A DNA stretch of 64,000 nt. It comes from Marinifilum fragile JCM 15579 (lineage in GTDB: Bacteria; Bacteroidota; Bacteroidia; Bacteroidales; Marinifilaceae). The notes below the pieces were generated by a model, which worked only from the letters and a program-made list of their open reading frames with translations, did no database searches and had not been told where the DNA came from. The stretch covers positions 22,170 to 86,169 of the forward strand of contig NZ_BAZX01000019.1 in assembly GCF_001310955.1 (NCBI RefSeq), given 5' to 3'. Positions 34,651-42,716 of the stretch are shown piece by piece. Both the position numbers and the translations under genes were made by a program. Position 1 is the first letter of the stretch. Each line of letters begins with the position of its first letter.

Positions 34651-34992
34651 TTGCTTATTTGAGATTCTCACTCTAAGTGAGAATCTCAAATAAAAAATAT
34701 TGATACCCTCACTTGAAGTGAGAGCACCAAAACTAAACATCAAAAATCCCTCGCCTTTAGGAGAGGGATTTAAGGTGAGGTAAAAGAAACATATTGGCGC
34801 CCTTTCTAAGAGATAGGATCAAAATTTGAATCTAGGTTTCTAGATGAATGTTTCCCTAAAAGGGAAACTGTCGACAGACTAAAGGGTGAAGGAGGATAAG
34901 ATATTAAAAGCACCCCTCTCCCTGTCGGGATCTCCCCTAAAAGGGAGAATATAAAATTGAAAGTTATTAGTCAGATTGAAAAATTATAAATA
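34651..34992. repeat. Composite repeat cluster before the AmpG-like gene (repeat copy 3, inverted)
   Basis: From left to right: a perfect 18-base-pair palindrome TTATTTGAGATTCTCACT-cta-AGTGAGAATCTCAAATAA (34655-34693); TTGATACCCTCACTTGAAGTGAGAGCACCAA (34700-34730); CCCTCGCCTTTAGGAGAGGG (34749-34768) with AAGGTGAGG; and the composite element of 585-679 and 2600-2706 in reverse orientation (TTTCCCTAAAAGGGAAA at 34851-34867 to TCTCCCCTAAAAGGGAGA at 34931-34948). No gene is seen in this gap. Confidence 0.87.
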
Positions 34993-36297
34993 ATGTCTAA
35001 AACAAAATCAAAAACTCGCTCGCCTTGGGCATGGATTCCATCCTTGTATTTTGCTGAGGGACTTCCATATGTGGTAGTGATGACAGTTGCTGTAATCATG
35101 TACAAACGATTGGGAATTTCGAATACCGATATTGCTTTGTACACATCATGGTTGTATTTGCCATGGGTAATCAAACCATTTTGGAGTCCATTGGTTGATA
35201 TTCTGAAAAGCAAGCGTTGGTGGATTGTGACCATGCAATTGTTTATTGGAGCAGGATTGGCTGGAGTAGCCTTTACCGTTCCAACATCATTGTTTTTTCA
35301 ATCTACACTGGCATTTTTCTGGTTGTTGGCATTTAGTTCAGCTACTCACGATATTGCTGCTGATGGTTTTTACATGTATGGGATCGATGATAGTCAACAG
35401 GCTTATTTTATAGGTATACGAAGTACTTTTTATCGATTGGCTATGATTGTTGGACAAGGTGCATTGGTTTTCCTTGCCGGGATTTTTGAAACAACAGATC
35501 TATTCGGAAAGGGAGAAGATATTCCCATGGCATGGTCCATGATTTTTGTGATTTTGGCAGTCTTGTTTCTATTGTTCACATTCTATCACAAATTCGCATT
35601 ACCATATCCAAAGGAAGATGAAGATAAAGATGTGAAAAGCTTTTCTGATGTGATACAAGAGTTTGGAGAAACGATAGTTGGTTTCTTTGTGAAAAAAGAC
35701 ATTTGGGTGATTTTGGGAGTATTGTTAACCTATCGATTGGGTGAATCACAATTGGTAAAAATGGCTTCACCTTTCTTATTAGATGGAAGAGAAGTTGGAG
35801 GTTTAGGATTATCAACCAGTGATGTTGGGATTGTATATGGAACCATTGGCGTTTTGTTCTTAACCATAGGAGGAATTCTTGGAGGATATGCAGCTTCGAG
35901 AAAAGGCTTGAAATATTGGTTGTGGCCAATGGTAATTGCCATTAACCTTCCAAATTTAGTATATGTGTACCTGTCTTATGCATTGCCTGAATCATTTGTT
36001 CTGGTTTGTGCTTCGGTTGCAGTAGAACAGTTTGGTTACGGATTTGGATTCACTGCTTACATGTTGTATCAAATTTATGTGTCTGAAGGAAAACACAAAA
36101 CTGCTCACTTTGCATTTTGTACAGCATTTATGGCATTTGGAATGATGGTGCCAGGAATGGTTTCTGGATGGATTCAGGAAATGATAGGTTATCAACATTT
36201 CTTTATTTGGGTAATTATTTGTACCATTCCAAGTTTCATTATGGTGAAATTGATTAAGATTGACCCTCAATTTGGGATTAAGAAAAATAGAAATTAA
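34993..36297 (+). CDS. AmpG-like MFS permease (muropeptide uptake)
   Basis: 434 residues with about 12 membrane segments. The start PSLYFAEGLPYVVVMTVAVIMYK, WLYLPWVIKPFWSPLVD and SSATHDIAADGFYMYG match the AmpG/acetyl-CoA transporter-like branch of the major facilitator superfamily. AmpG carries GlcNAc-anhydroMurNAc (peptides) from the periplasm into the cytosol. It follows the SpoIID-like gene in the same direction and is closed by a terminator, so it ends the transcription unit. Substrate by family and context, not proven. Confidence 0.9.
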   Translation: MSKTKSKTRSPWAWIPSLYFAEGLPYVVVMTVAVIMYKRLGISNTDIALYTSWLYLPWVIKPFWSPLVDILKSKRWWIVTMQLFIGAGLAGVAFTVPTSLFFQSTLAFFWLLAFSSATHDIAADGFYMYGIDDSQQAYFIGIRSTFYRLAMIVGQGALVFLAGIFETTDLFGKGEDIPMAWSMIFVILAVLFLLFTFYHKFALPYPKEDEDKDVKSFSDVIQEFGETIVGFFVKKDIWVILGVLLTYRLGESQLVKMASPFLLDGREVGGLGLSTSDVGIVYGTIGVLFLTIGGILGGYAASRKGLKYWLWPMVIAINLPNLVYVYLSYALPESFVLVCASVAVEQFGYGFGFTAYMLYQIYVSEGKHKTAHFAFCTAFMAFGMMVPGMVSGWIQEMIGYQHFFIWVIICTIPSFIMVKLIKIDPQFGIKKNRN

Positions 36298-36301
36298 ATA
36301 G

Positions 36302-36343
36302 AAAGAGCGTTAAACAATAGTCAGATTGTTAACGCTCTTTTTT
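36302..36343 (+). terminator. Terminator of the AmpG-like gene
   Basis: AGAGCGTTAAACAAT-agtcag-ATTGTTAACGCTCTTTTTT, a 14-base-pair stem with one bulged base and a T run. Confidence 0.9.
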
Positions 36344-36384
36344 GTCTATATGTCATCGTTTAAAAAGAAACTAATATTAAGATC

Positions 36385-36909
36385 ATGAAAATCACATTTC
36401 TTGGAGATAGTCTTACATGTGCTGGAAGATGGGATGATTTCTTTCCCAATCATGACGTTTATAATCATGGTGTTCCTGGTGAGAAATCTAATGAGATTTT
36501 ATTGCGTCTGCCTGGAGTGCTGGATGAGAAACCTGATGTTTTATTTGTGATGATGGGCATTAATGATTTGGGAGATGGTATCGAAACAACATTAATTATT
36601 GAGAACTATTCGAAATTGATTGAACAAGTTCGAAAAGCTGCCAATATTAAGATGGTTGTGCAGTCTGTCTTACCTGTAAACTTTCATTTGTTTTCTGCAG
36701 ATGCATTCGATTCGGAAAAAATCAGAGATATTAACAAGTTGTTGAAAAGTCTGTGCGAAGAAGAAAATATCACATTTGTCGATTTATATTCTTCTTTTTC
36801 TACTTATTCCAATGAGTTGATGAAAGAATACACTTACGACGGACTTCATTTGAATGATGCAGGATACCGGGTTTGGAAAAACTGCTTGCAATCTGAAGAT
36901 TTAATTTAA
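36385..36909 (+). CDS. SGNH/GDSL-family hydrolase
   Basis: 174 residues, cytosolic. Block I is FLGDSLTCAGRW (Ser 9), block III MMGINDLGDG, and block V YDGLHLNDAGY (Asp 152, His 155), so the catalytic triad is complete. Such enzymes are esterases or acyl/acetyl hydrolases. In this locus it could remove O-acetyl groups from imported MurNAc or GlcNAc, but that is inferred from position only. It ends four bases before the DUF5009 gene, so the two form an operon. Confidence 0.9.
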   Translation: MKITFLGDSLTCAGRWDDFFPNHDVYNHGVPGEKSNEILLRLPGVLDEKPDVLFVMMGINDLGDGIETTLIIENYSKLIEQVRKAANIKMVVQSVLPVNFHLFSADAFDSEKIRDINKLLKSLCEEENITFVDLYSSFSTYSNELMKEYTYDGLHLNDAGYRVWKNCLQSEDLI

Positions 36910-36913
36910 TATT

Positions 36914-38022
36914 ATGGAAAAATCACAAAGATTAATGCTTTGGATGCCTTTCGGGGATTAACCATTGCTGCAATGATTACAGTAAACACTCCAGGTAGTT
37001 GGAGTCACGTGTATGCACCACTCTTACACTCTAAGTGGCATGGTTGCACACCAACAGATTTGGTATTTCCTTTTTTCCTGTTCGCAGTAGGTGTGGCAAT
37101 GTTCTTTGCATTCGGAAAATTTAATCATAAACTAAATGCCGATGCAGGGAAAAAGATTCTGAAAAGAACAGTAATCATTTTTGGAATCGGATTGTTACTA
37201 AATGCATTCCCTTTTTATCATTTAAAGTTAGAGAATTTAAGAATAATGGGAGTTCTGCAACGCATTGCGCTTGCCTATGGCTTGGGAAGTTTGTTGTGTC
37301 TTGCTCTAAGTAAAACCAGATTGCTGATTGTTTCAGGCGCAATGCTTTTTGCTTATTGGGGATTGGTTTATTTCCTTGGAGGTAATCATCCTTATAGTCT
37401 GGAAGGAAATCCAACAATGGCTTTTGATGCTGCAATTTTAGGTGAAAGTCATTTGTATAAAGGATTTGGTCTTCCTTTCGACCCGGAAGGATTGTTTAGT
37501 ACACTTCCTGCAATTGTAACTGTTGTATTGGGATATCTTACGGGTAGTTTAATTTCTTCTTCAGAGAGAAAAATGATTGTTCCTAGATTACTAATCTTTG
37601 GTGCATTGGGAGTGATTGCAGGTTTGATTTGGAATATTGGATTTCCTATTAACAAACCAATCTGGTCAAGTTCTTATGTGCTGTATACAGCAGGATTGGC
37701 TCAATTGGTAATGGCTGTAATGATTTTCTTTATCGATATACTGGATTATAAGAAATGGGCTCATCCATTTCTGGTTTTCGGAATGAATCCACTGTTTATC
37801 TTTGTGTTATCTGTTGTTTGGGTAAAAGTGATAATTTATTTGGTTCATTTCTCTGATACTGGCGGAAAATCGATAACGGGATATGCTTGGCTGTATCAAA
37901 ATGCATTTGTATCCTGGGCAGGACCATTAAATGGATCTTTATTTTTTGCACTTTCTCATATCATAGTGTACTGGCTGATTGTGTTGTACCTGTATCGAAA
38001 ACGTATTTTTATTAAGATATAA
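36914..38022 (+). CDS. DUF5009/NagX-like membrane protein (HGSNAT family), frameshifted at the start
   Basis: Ten or so membrane segments; the N-terminus NALDAFRGLTIAAMITVNTPGS and HSKWHGCTPTDLVFPFFLF are typical of the heparan-alpha-glucosaminide N-acetyltransferase/NagX group (His in the SKWHG segment). The natural start is ATG at 36914 (MEKSQRL), but the frame then stops; adding one A in TTAATG at 36933-36936 (AGA TTA AAT GCT TTG) joins it to the long frame from 36940 and gives 369 residues. The family is placed with amino-sugar use, as acetyltransferase or transporter; a MurNAc transporter (MurT) was described beside murK/murQ in T. forsythia, though I cannot check whether it is this family. 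Confidence 0.85.
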
Positions 38023-38057
38023 AAAGAAAGCTTCGGAATTCCGAAGCTTTCTTTTTT
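38022..38057 (+). terminator. Terminator of the DUF5009 gene
   Basis: AAAAGAAAGCTTCGGAATTCCGAAGCTTTCTTTTTT: a near-perfect palindrome ending in a T run. Confidence 0.92.
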
Positions 38058-38101
38058 GCTTATAGTTAATGAGAAGTTCGTTTAAAGCTTAATGTTGAAG
38101 T

Positions 38102-38245
38102 GAACCAAAGCACGAAATTGTATCTGCAAACTGTTTGCAAAACCAAAAGCAAATTTCCCTCTTATTAAAATGTACCTTTCGCAAAAAGTTGCGGAAGTTT
38201 GCGCATTTTTTTGCACAACGGTGCGCAAGTTTTTGCGGAAGTGTA
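38102..38245. other. GCAA/TTGC-rich intergenic stretch
   Basis: Contains TGCAAACTGTTTGCA (palindrome), two direct copies of TTGCGGAAGT (38189 and 38233) and two TGCGCA words (TTTGCGCAT and GGTGCGCAAG). An open frame runs across it on the minus strand (38082-38351) but overlaps the namZ terminator and looks non-coding. Confidence 0.4.
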
Positions 38246-38278
38246 AAAAAAAATGGTCGCTTTTTAGCGACCATATAA
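38246..38278 (-). terminator. Terminator of the namZ-like gene
   Basis: On the minus strand ATGGTCGCT-aaaa-AGCGACCAT is followed by TTTTTTTTT, immediately beyond the stop codon. Confidence 0.92.
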
Positions 38279-38283
38279 ATGCA

Positions 38284-39558
38284 TTAGTACAACCAATATT
38301 TTTTCGATTTTTCTTTAAAATCTTCTGCAGGAATATTCCATAGATCCTCAATGTCTTTCACAAGGAAGTTTTTCGAGAATTCATCTCTGATTTTCTTGTC
38401 TCCGCATACTTTATCAAACATGTTTAGGCGAGCTTCATCACACATCTCAAACACATTTTTGTCTGGATTTAATTTGTGTAGTTCTTGTAGAACGTAGAAT
38501 TGAATTAAAGAAAGTGGTGCTTTTGTCACATCGGTAAAATGTAGCTGTACGCCATGAATCATTTCTCCCTTGCTAACTGAATAGTATGGTTTGTAATGTA
38601 CTGGACGGAATATTACTCCAGGTAGAGATAGTTCATTTAAATTAGATGCTAATTTGTCGGCATTGATCCATTTGGCAGCAAATAGTTCAAAAGGTTGTGT
38701 GTATCCAACTCCAATTGATACTGTGTAAAGTTCTCCTAAAATTCCTGAAATTGCATAGTAAATTGCAGTATTGGAATTTGGGATGTGTGGTGATGTTGGG
38801 ACCCATGGCAGACCTGTTTCAGCAAAAATCATATCTCGTTTCCATCCATCCATTTTTATAACAGTTAGCTTACATTTTTTGCCATCCTTCAATAAGCCTT
38901 CTTCATTTAAATAATTAGCAAGTTCTCCACAGGTTAGACCATATACGTAAGGAATAGGAAATTGACCTACAAAGGAAATATAGTCAGGTTCAACCAAACC
39001 GCCTTCAACTTTTAAACCACCAATTGGGTTAGGACGATCTAATACTATTAGCTCGATGTCATTTTCTTGGCAGGCTTCCATTGCCAATCCCATTGTACTA
39101 ATATAGGTGTATGATCTTACTCCAATGTCTTGGATATCGTAAACCAAGGCATCCAATCCTTTTAGCATTTCAGCATTTGGCTTTTTGTTTTTGCCATAAA
39201 GAGAATACACGGTTAGGCCGGTTTTTTCATCGGTATAGGTTCCAACTTTGGCACCTGCAGCATGATCTCCTCTAATTCCGTGTTCAGGACTGTATAGAGC
39301 TTTTACCTCAACATTTGTAGCCTCATGAAGTAAATCGATGGTTGAAACAATATTTTTATTCACTCCAGTAGGATTTGTGATGATCCCAACCTTTTTTCCA
39401 GTCAGAATTTTAAAATTGGATTTTTGTAGTACATCTATCCCAGTTTCTACTCTTTGGGCACTTAATTGCTCTTGGAATATTCCGAAAATCATCATTAACA
39501 TTACAAGTCCTCGTAGAGATGTGTTTTGTATTCGCATCTTTTTGTTGTTCAGTTTCAT
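38284..39558 (-). CDS. namZ: Exo-beta-N-acetylmuramidase, NamZ-like (DUF1343, GH171)
   Basis: 424 residues with a signal peptide ending near EQLSAQ; ATG at 39558, or the in-frame ATG seven codons later. Family motifs: GKKVGIITNPTGVNK, ALYSPEHGIRGD (acidic residue 92), DIQDIGVRSYTYI, LDRPNPIGG, GLPWVPTSPHIPN and GVGYTQPFE. NamZ releases MurNAc from the non-reducing end of glycan strands; activity was shown for the B. subtilis protein of this family. Here it is exported and divergent from the transglutaminase-like/GHL10 genes, with one putative operator in the shared promoter region. Confidence 0.92.
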   Translation of the reverse strand: MKLNNKKMRIQNTSLRGLVMLMMIFGIFQEQLSAQRVETGIDVLQKSNFKILTGKKVGIITNPTGVNKNIVSTIDLLHEATNVEVKALYSPEHGIRGDHAAGAKVGTYTDEKTGLTVYSLYGKNKKPNAEMLKGLDALVYDIQDIGVRSYTYISTMGLAMEACQENDIELIVLDRPNPIGGLKVEGGLVEPDYISFVGQFPIPYVYGLTCGELANYLNEEGLLKDGKKCKLTVIKMDGWKRDMIFAETGLPWVPTSPHIPNSNTAIYYAISGILGELYTVSIGVGYTQPFELFAAKWINADKLASNLNELSLPGVIFRPVHYKPYYSVSKGEMIHGVQLHFTDVTKAPLSLIQFYVLQELHKLNPDKNVFEMCDEARLNMFDKVCGDKKIRDEFSKNFLVKDIEDLWNIPAEDFKEKSKKYWLY

Positions 39559-39610
39559 AGTGTCTTTAACGGTTTTAACAATTTAGAATGTTGTTTTTTA
39601 CATTTTTTCA

Positions 39611-39639
39611 TTGCAAAACTAATAAAATTTTTACTTTTG
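39611..39639. promoter_or_regulatory. Divergent promoters of namZ and the transglutaminase-like gene
   Basis: Plus strand: TTG at 39611 and TACTTTTG at 39632-39639 with 18 bases between. Minus strand: CAAAACTA at 39614-39621 is TAGTTTTG, a -7 box for namZ. The two promoters interleave. Confidence 0.6.
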
Positions 39640-39657
39640 TAACATGTATGACATATT
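39640..39657. promoter_or_regulatory. Putative operator, namZ/transglutaminase-like promoters
   Basis: TAACATGTATGACATATT, containing the palindrome ATGT-atg-ACAT. It directly follows the -7 box of the plus-strand promoter and covers the -33 position of the minus-strand promoter, so one bound protein could block both. Confidence 0.6.
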
Positions 39658-39671
39658 AATGGAATGCTTGG

Positions 39672-41105
39672 ATGACAAAACCCATAACCCACTATTTAAT
39701 TATTGTTATTGTGCTATTTTGTTTCTCTTGTGATTCAAAGGATCAGCAAAATGGCAAGTTAAGTCTTTTAATTGAAAGAGGTGACTATAGCGTTGCTTCT
39801 AACCTTATCAATGATAAGTTAGAAGACAAATTTCTCACAGAAACACAGAGAAGAGAATTTTTGCATCAATTGGATATGATGAGCCGAATCGAAAGAGAGT
39901 TCTCTTTAACCGAGGCAGATATGATTGATCGCTTGAGTGAATATTTTGGAGATTCAACGACTCTTTATATGCCCAAATGGGAAGCAGATAAATCTTTAGA
40001 GTTTAGGCTAATTAATGGTCAGAAAAAGTATTTTAAGAATGGTGTTTCAAATCTTTTTAGAGTAAATGAATTTGCCAAAGCCAGAAAAGAAAAGCTCAAA
40101 GGGAAGTGTATTGATCCTTTGAATGCCTATTGTTTGGATTATACCACTGAACTGGTTAAAAAAACAAATGGTGAAGGAGAGTTAATAAACCCAGTTAATA
40201 ATGTATTCGATTACACTATAAAGTTAAAAGCAGATGCTGTGCCTGCTGGTGAAACCATTCGATGTTGGATGCCATATCCAAAAGAAAATCATGAAAGACA
40301 GCAAAATGTAGAATTCATTTCTATTAATTCGGAGTATTACATGATTGCTCCAGATTCTTTGCCACAAAGAAGTATTTGCTGTGAAAAAATAGCAGAAGCT
40401 GGCAAAGAAACTATATTCAATGTAAAGTTTAAAACTACATCTTATGCACAGGTATTCTTTCCTGAAAAAATGAAATTGAAAGAGTACGATAAAACTTCCA
40501 AAATCTATATTGAGAATACGAAGGAGCGAGCTCCTCAAATTGTATTTACAGACAGAATTAAAAAGTTGGCAGACGAGATTTGTGGTGATGAAACTGATCC
40601 ATTAAAGCAGGTGGATTTGCTATACAATTGGATCGATATTAATATTCCATGGGCAAGTGCATTAGAGTATGGAATCATGCCGCATATTCCAGGCTACGTT
40701 TTGAATAATAAGCATGGAGATTGTGGGATGCAAACCTTACTGTTTATGAGTATGGCTCGCTATCGAGGAATTCCTGTCAAGTGGCAATCGGGCTTCATGT
40801 TACATCCTGAATTGGTGAATCTTCATGATTGGTGCGAAGTGTACTACGAAGGAATTGGTTGGGTACCGCTCGATCAATCATTCGAGATGCAGAAAAGTGA
40901 AGACAACCATGTGCGCCATTTCTACAAAACAGGAATCGATGCCTATCGATTAATTGTGAATGATGATTTCTCTAGAGAATTTTATCCAAAGAAAAATTGG
41001 CCAAGGAGCGAACCTATCGATTTTCAGAGAGGAGAATTGGAATGGAATGGAGGTAACCTGTATTTCAGCGACTGGTCTTACAAAATGAAAGTTAGTTACG
41101 AATAG
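39672..41105 (+). CDS. Transglutaminase-like (cysteine protease fold) lipoprotein
   Basis: 477 residues. The lipoprotein signal ends in FCFSCDS (Cys 20). A poorly conserved N-terminal part (about 30-290) precedes a transglutaminase-like domain with the complete triad: Cys in KHGDCGMQTLLFMSMARY (about 350), His in NLHDWCEVYYEGIGWVPLD (about 383) and Asp shortly after. Bacterial members are proteases or amide-forming enzymes. In a wall-degradation operon it may cut stem peptides, but this is inference. The next gene starts one base after its stop region, so the two are translated from one message. Confidence 0.87.
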   Translation: MTKPITHYLIIVIVLFCFSCDSKDQQNGKLSLLIERGDYSVASNLINDKLEDKFLTETQRREFLHQLDMMSRIEREFSLTEADMIDRLSEYFGDSTTLYMPKWEADKSLEFRLINGQKKYFKNGVSNLFRVNEFAKARKEKLKGKCIDPLNAYCLDYTTELVKKTNGEGELINPVNNVFDYTIKLKADAVPAGETIRCWMPYPKENHERQQNVEFISINSEYYMIAPDSLPQRSICCEKIAEAGKETIFNVKFKTTSYAQVFFPEKMKLKEYDKTSKIYIENTKERAPQIVFTDRIKKLADEICGDETDPLKQVDLLYNWIDINIPWASALEYGIMPHIPGYVLNNKHGDCGMQTLLFMSMARYRGIPVKWQSGFMLHPELVNLHDWCEVYYEGIGWVPLDQSFEMQKSEDNHVRHFYKTGIDAYRLIVNDDFSREFYPKKNWPRSEPIDFQRGELEWNGGNLYFSDWSYKMKVSYE

Positions 41106-41106
41106 T

Positions 41107-42567
41107 ATGAAGAAAGTTATAACAATTGCATTACTTGTCTCTATAAGTTTGGGAGTATTTGCCAAGAACAAATCTCCCAAAAGAGAAATGAGAGCGGTAT
41201 GGATTGCCACAGTAGATAATATTGATTGGCCATCGAAACCTGGCTTAAGTGTAGAAGAACAGAAAAAGGAATTAATTGCTCATTTGGATCAACACAAGAA
41301 AAATGGGATGAATACGGTAATATTCCAGGTTCGACCAGCTACTGATGCTTTTTACAATTCGCCATACGAACCATGGTCACAATGGCTAACTGGTGATCAA
41401 GGTAAAGCTCCGGATCCATTGTATGACCCTTTGCAGTTTGCAATTGAAGAGTGTCATAAAAGAGTTATGGAATTGCATGCATGGATGAATCCATACAGAG
41501 CCGTGTTTCTTTATAAGGATGCCAAAACAGATCCAAACCACATTACCAATACTCGACCAGAATTGTTTCTGACTTATGGAAAGCACAAATATTTTAACCC
41601 TGGATTGCCGGAAACCAGAGATTACGTATCGAAAATTGTAGGTGACGTGGTTCGCCGATATGATATAGATGCCGTTCATTTCGACGATTATTTCTATCCA
41701 TATAAAATACAGGGTGAAGCATTTCCTGATTCGGAAAGTTTTGTAATGCATGGAGGGAAATTTTATCCAGATCGAATTGATGAATGGAGAAGAGAGAATG
41801 TGAATCTTGTGATTAAACAAATTAACGACACCATTAAATCGATAAAGCCTTGGATGCCTTTTGGTATTTCTCCATTTGGAGTTTGGAGAAATAAAAGTGT
41901 TGACAAGTCGGGATCAAGAACTCAAGCTGGCCAAACCAACTACGACGATTTGTATGCTGATGTTTTGTTATGGCTGAAGAATGATTGGATCGATTATGTA
42001 GCACCCCAAATTTATTGGCACATTGGTAAAAAGGTGGCGAACTATAGGGTGATTGCAAAGTGGTGGAATAAAAATTCATATGGAAAGCCATGTTATATAG
42101 GTCAAGGAGTTTACAGATTAAATTCAGAATCAAGGATCAAATCATGGCACAGCACAGATGAAATTGTTCGTCAGATTAAATTGAATCGAAAACTTAAAAA
42201 TGTTGATGGGAGTATGTTTTTCTCTGCAAAAAACTTTGTGGAAAACAAGTTAGGGATAAATGAGGCATTAACAAATGAGGTGTATGGTTCTCCGGTATTA
42301 AACCTGCAAAACGCTTTGTATGATGGAGAAATTCCGAAAGGCCCAAAGATAAGGCTAAATGGAGAAATGTTGGAGTGGACGAAATCTGATGATGCAAAAT
42401 ACTATGTGGTTTATCAGAAATCAGGAAAAACAGAAAAAGTATTTTGTATTACAAGTTTACCTCAGATAAGATTGCAAAAAGGACAAACTACATGTGAATA
42501 CTTTGTTTGTGCTGTAAATAGAGGGCATTATGAGAGTGAAAGGAGCAATGTTATACTTTATAATTAG
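41107..42567 (+). CDS. Secreted GHL10 (DUF187) glycoside hydrolase, DigH-like
   Basis: 486 residues with a signal peptide (MKKVITIALLVSISLGVFA). The GHL10 barrel is seen in REMRAVWIATVDNIDWPSK, MNTVIFQVRPATDAFYNS, ELHAWMNPYR, YDIDAVHFDDYFYPY (acidic catalytic-type residues) and IDYVAPQIYWHIG. A short C-terminal FN3-like part follows (about 410-486). E. coli DigH (YddW) of this family cuts denuded peptidoglycan glycan strands, which fits NamZ and amidase next to it. Exported to the periplasm or cell surface. Confidence 0.9.
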   Translation: MKKVITIALLVSISLGVFAKNKSPKREMRAVWIATVDNIDWPSKPGLSVEEQKKELIAHLDQHKKNGMNTVIFQVRPATDAFYNSPYEPWSQWLTGDQGKAPDPLYDPLQFAIEECHKRVMELHAWMNPYRAVFLYKDAKTDPNHITNTRPELFLTYGKHKYFNPGLPETRDYVSKIVGDVVRRYDIDAVHFDDYFYPYKIQGEAFPDSESFVMHGGKFYPDRIDEWRRENVNLVIKQINDTIKSIKPWMPFGISPFGVWRNKSVDKSGSRTQAGQTNYDDLYADVLLWLKNDWIDYVAPQIYWHIGKKVANYRVIAKWWNKNSYGKPCYIGQGVYRLNSESRIKSWHSTDEIVRQIKLNRKLKNVDGSMFFSAKNFVENKLGINEALTNEVYGSPVLNLQNALYDGEIPKGPKIRLNGEMLEWTKSDDAKYYVVYQKSGKTEKVFCITSLPQIRLQKGQTTCEYFVCAVNRGHYESERSNVILYN

Positions 42568-42667
42568 AAGGCGATATTGGTAGAATCTTTTAAAAGATGT
42601 TTACTTGTATTACAAATATGTGTTTTTAAACATGTGCATGTTAGCCAATAAATTAACTGATCATTTT

Positions 42668-42675
42668 TAAATTTG
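42668..42675 (+). promoter_or_regulatory. -7 box of the NlpC/P60 operon promoter
   Basis: TAAATTTG matches TAnnTTTG, 41 bases before the ATG. A clear -33 TTG is not seen. Confidence 0.5.
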
Positions 42676-42681
42676 GAATCA

Positions 42682-42702
42682 TGTAACATGTAATACCAAT
42701 TG
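42682..42702. promoter_or_regulatory. Putative operator, NlpC/P60-epimerase operon
   Basis: TGTAACATGTAATACCAATTG, 16 bases of which (AACATGTAATACCAAT) are identical to the site at 23411. It lies just downstream of the -7 box, over the expected transcription start. Confidence 0.6.
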
Positions 42703-42716
42703 ATTGAAATTAAGAC

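Noticed and set aside
38082..38351. Minus-strand frame overlapping the end of namZ
   Set aside because: It contains the namZ terminator and a low-complexity spacer, and overlaps namZ out of frame.
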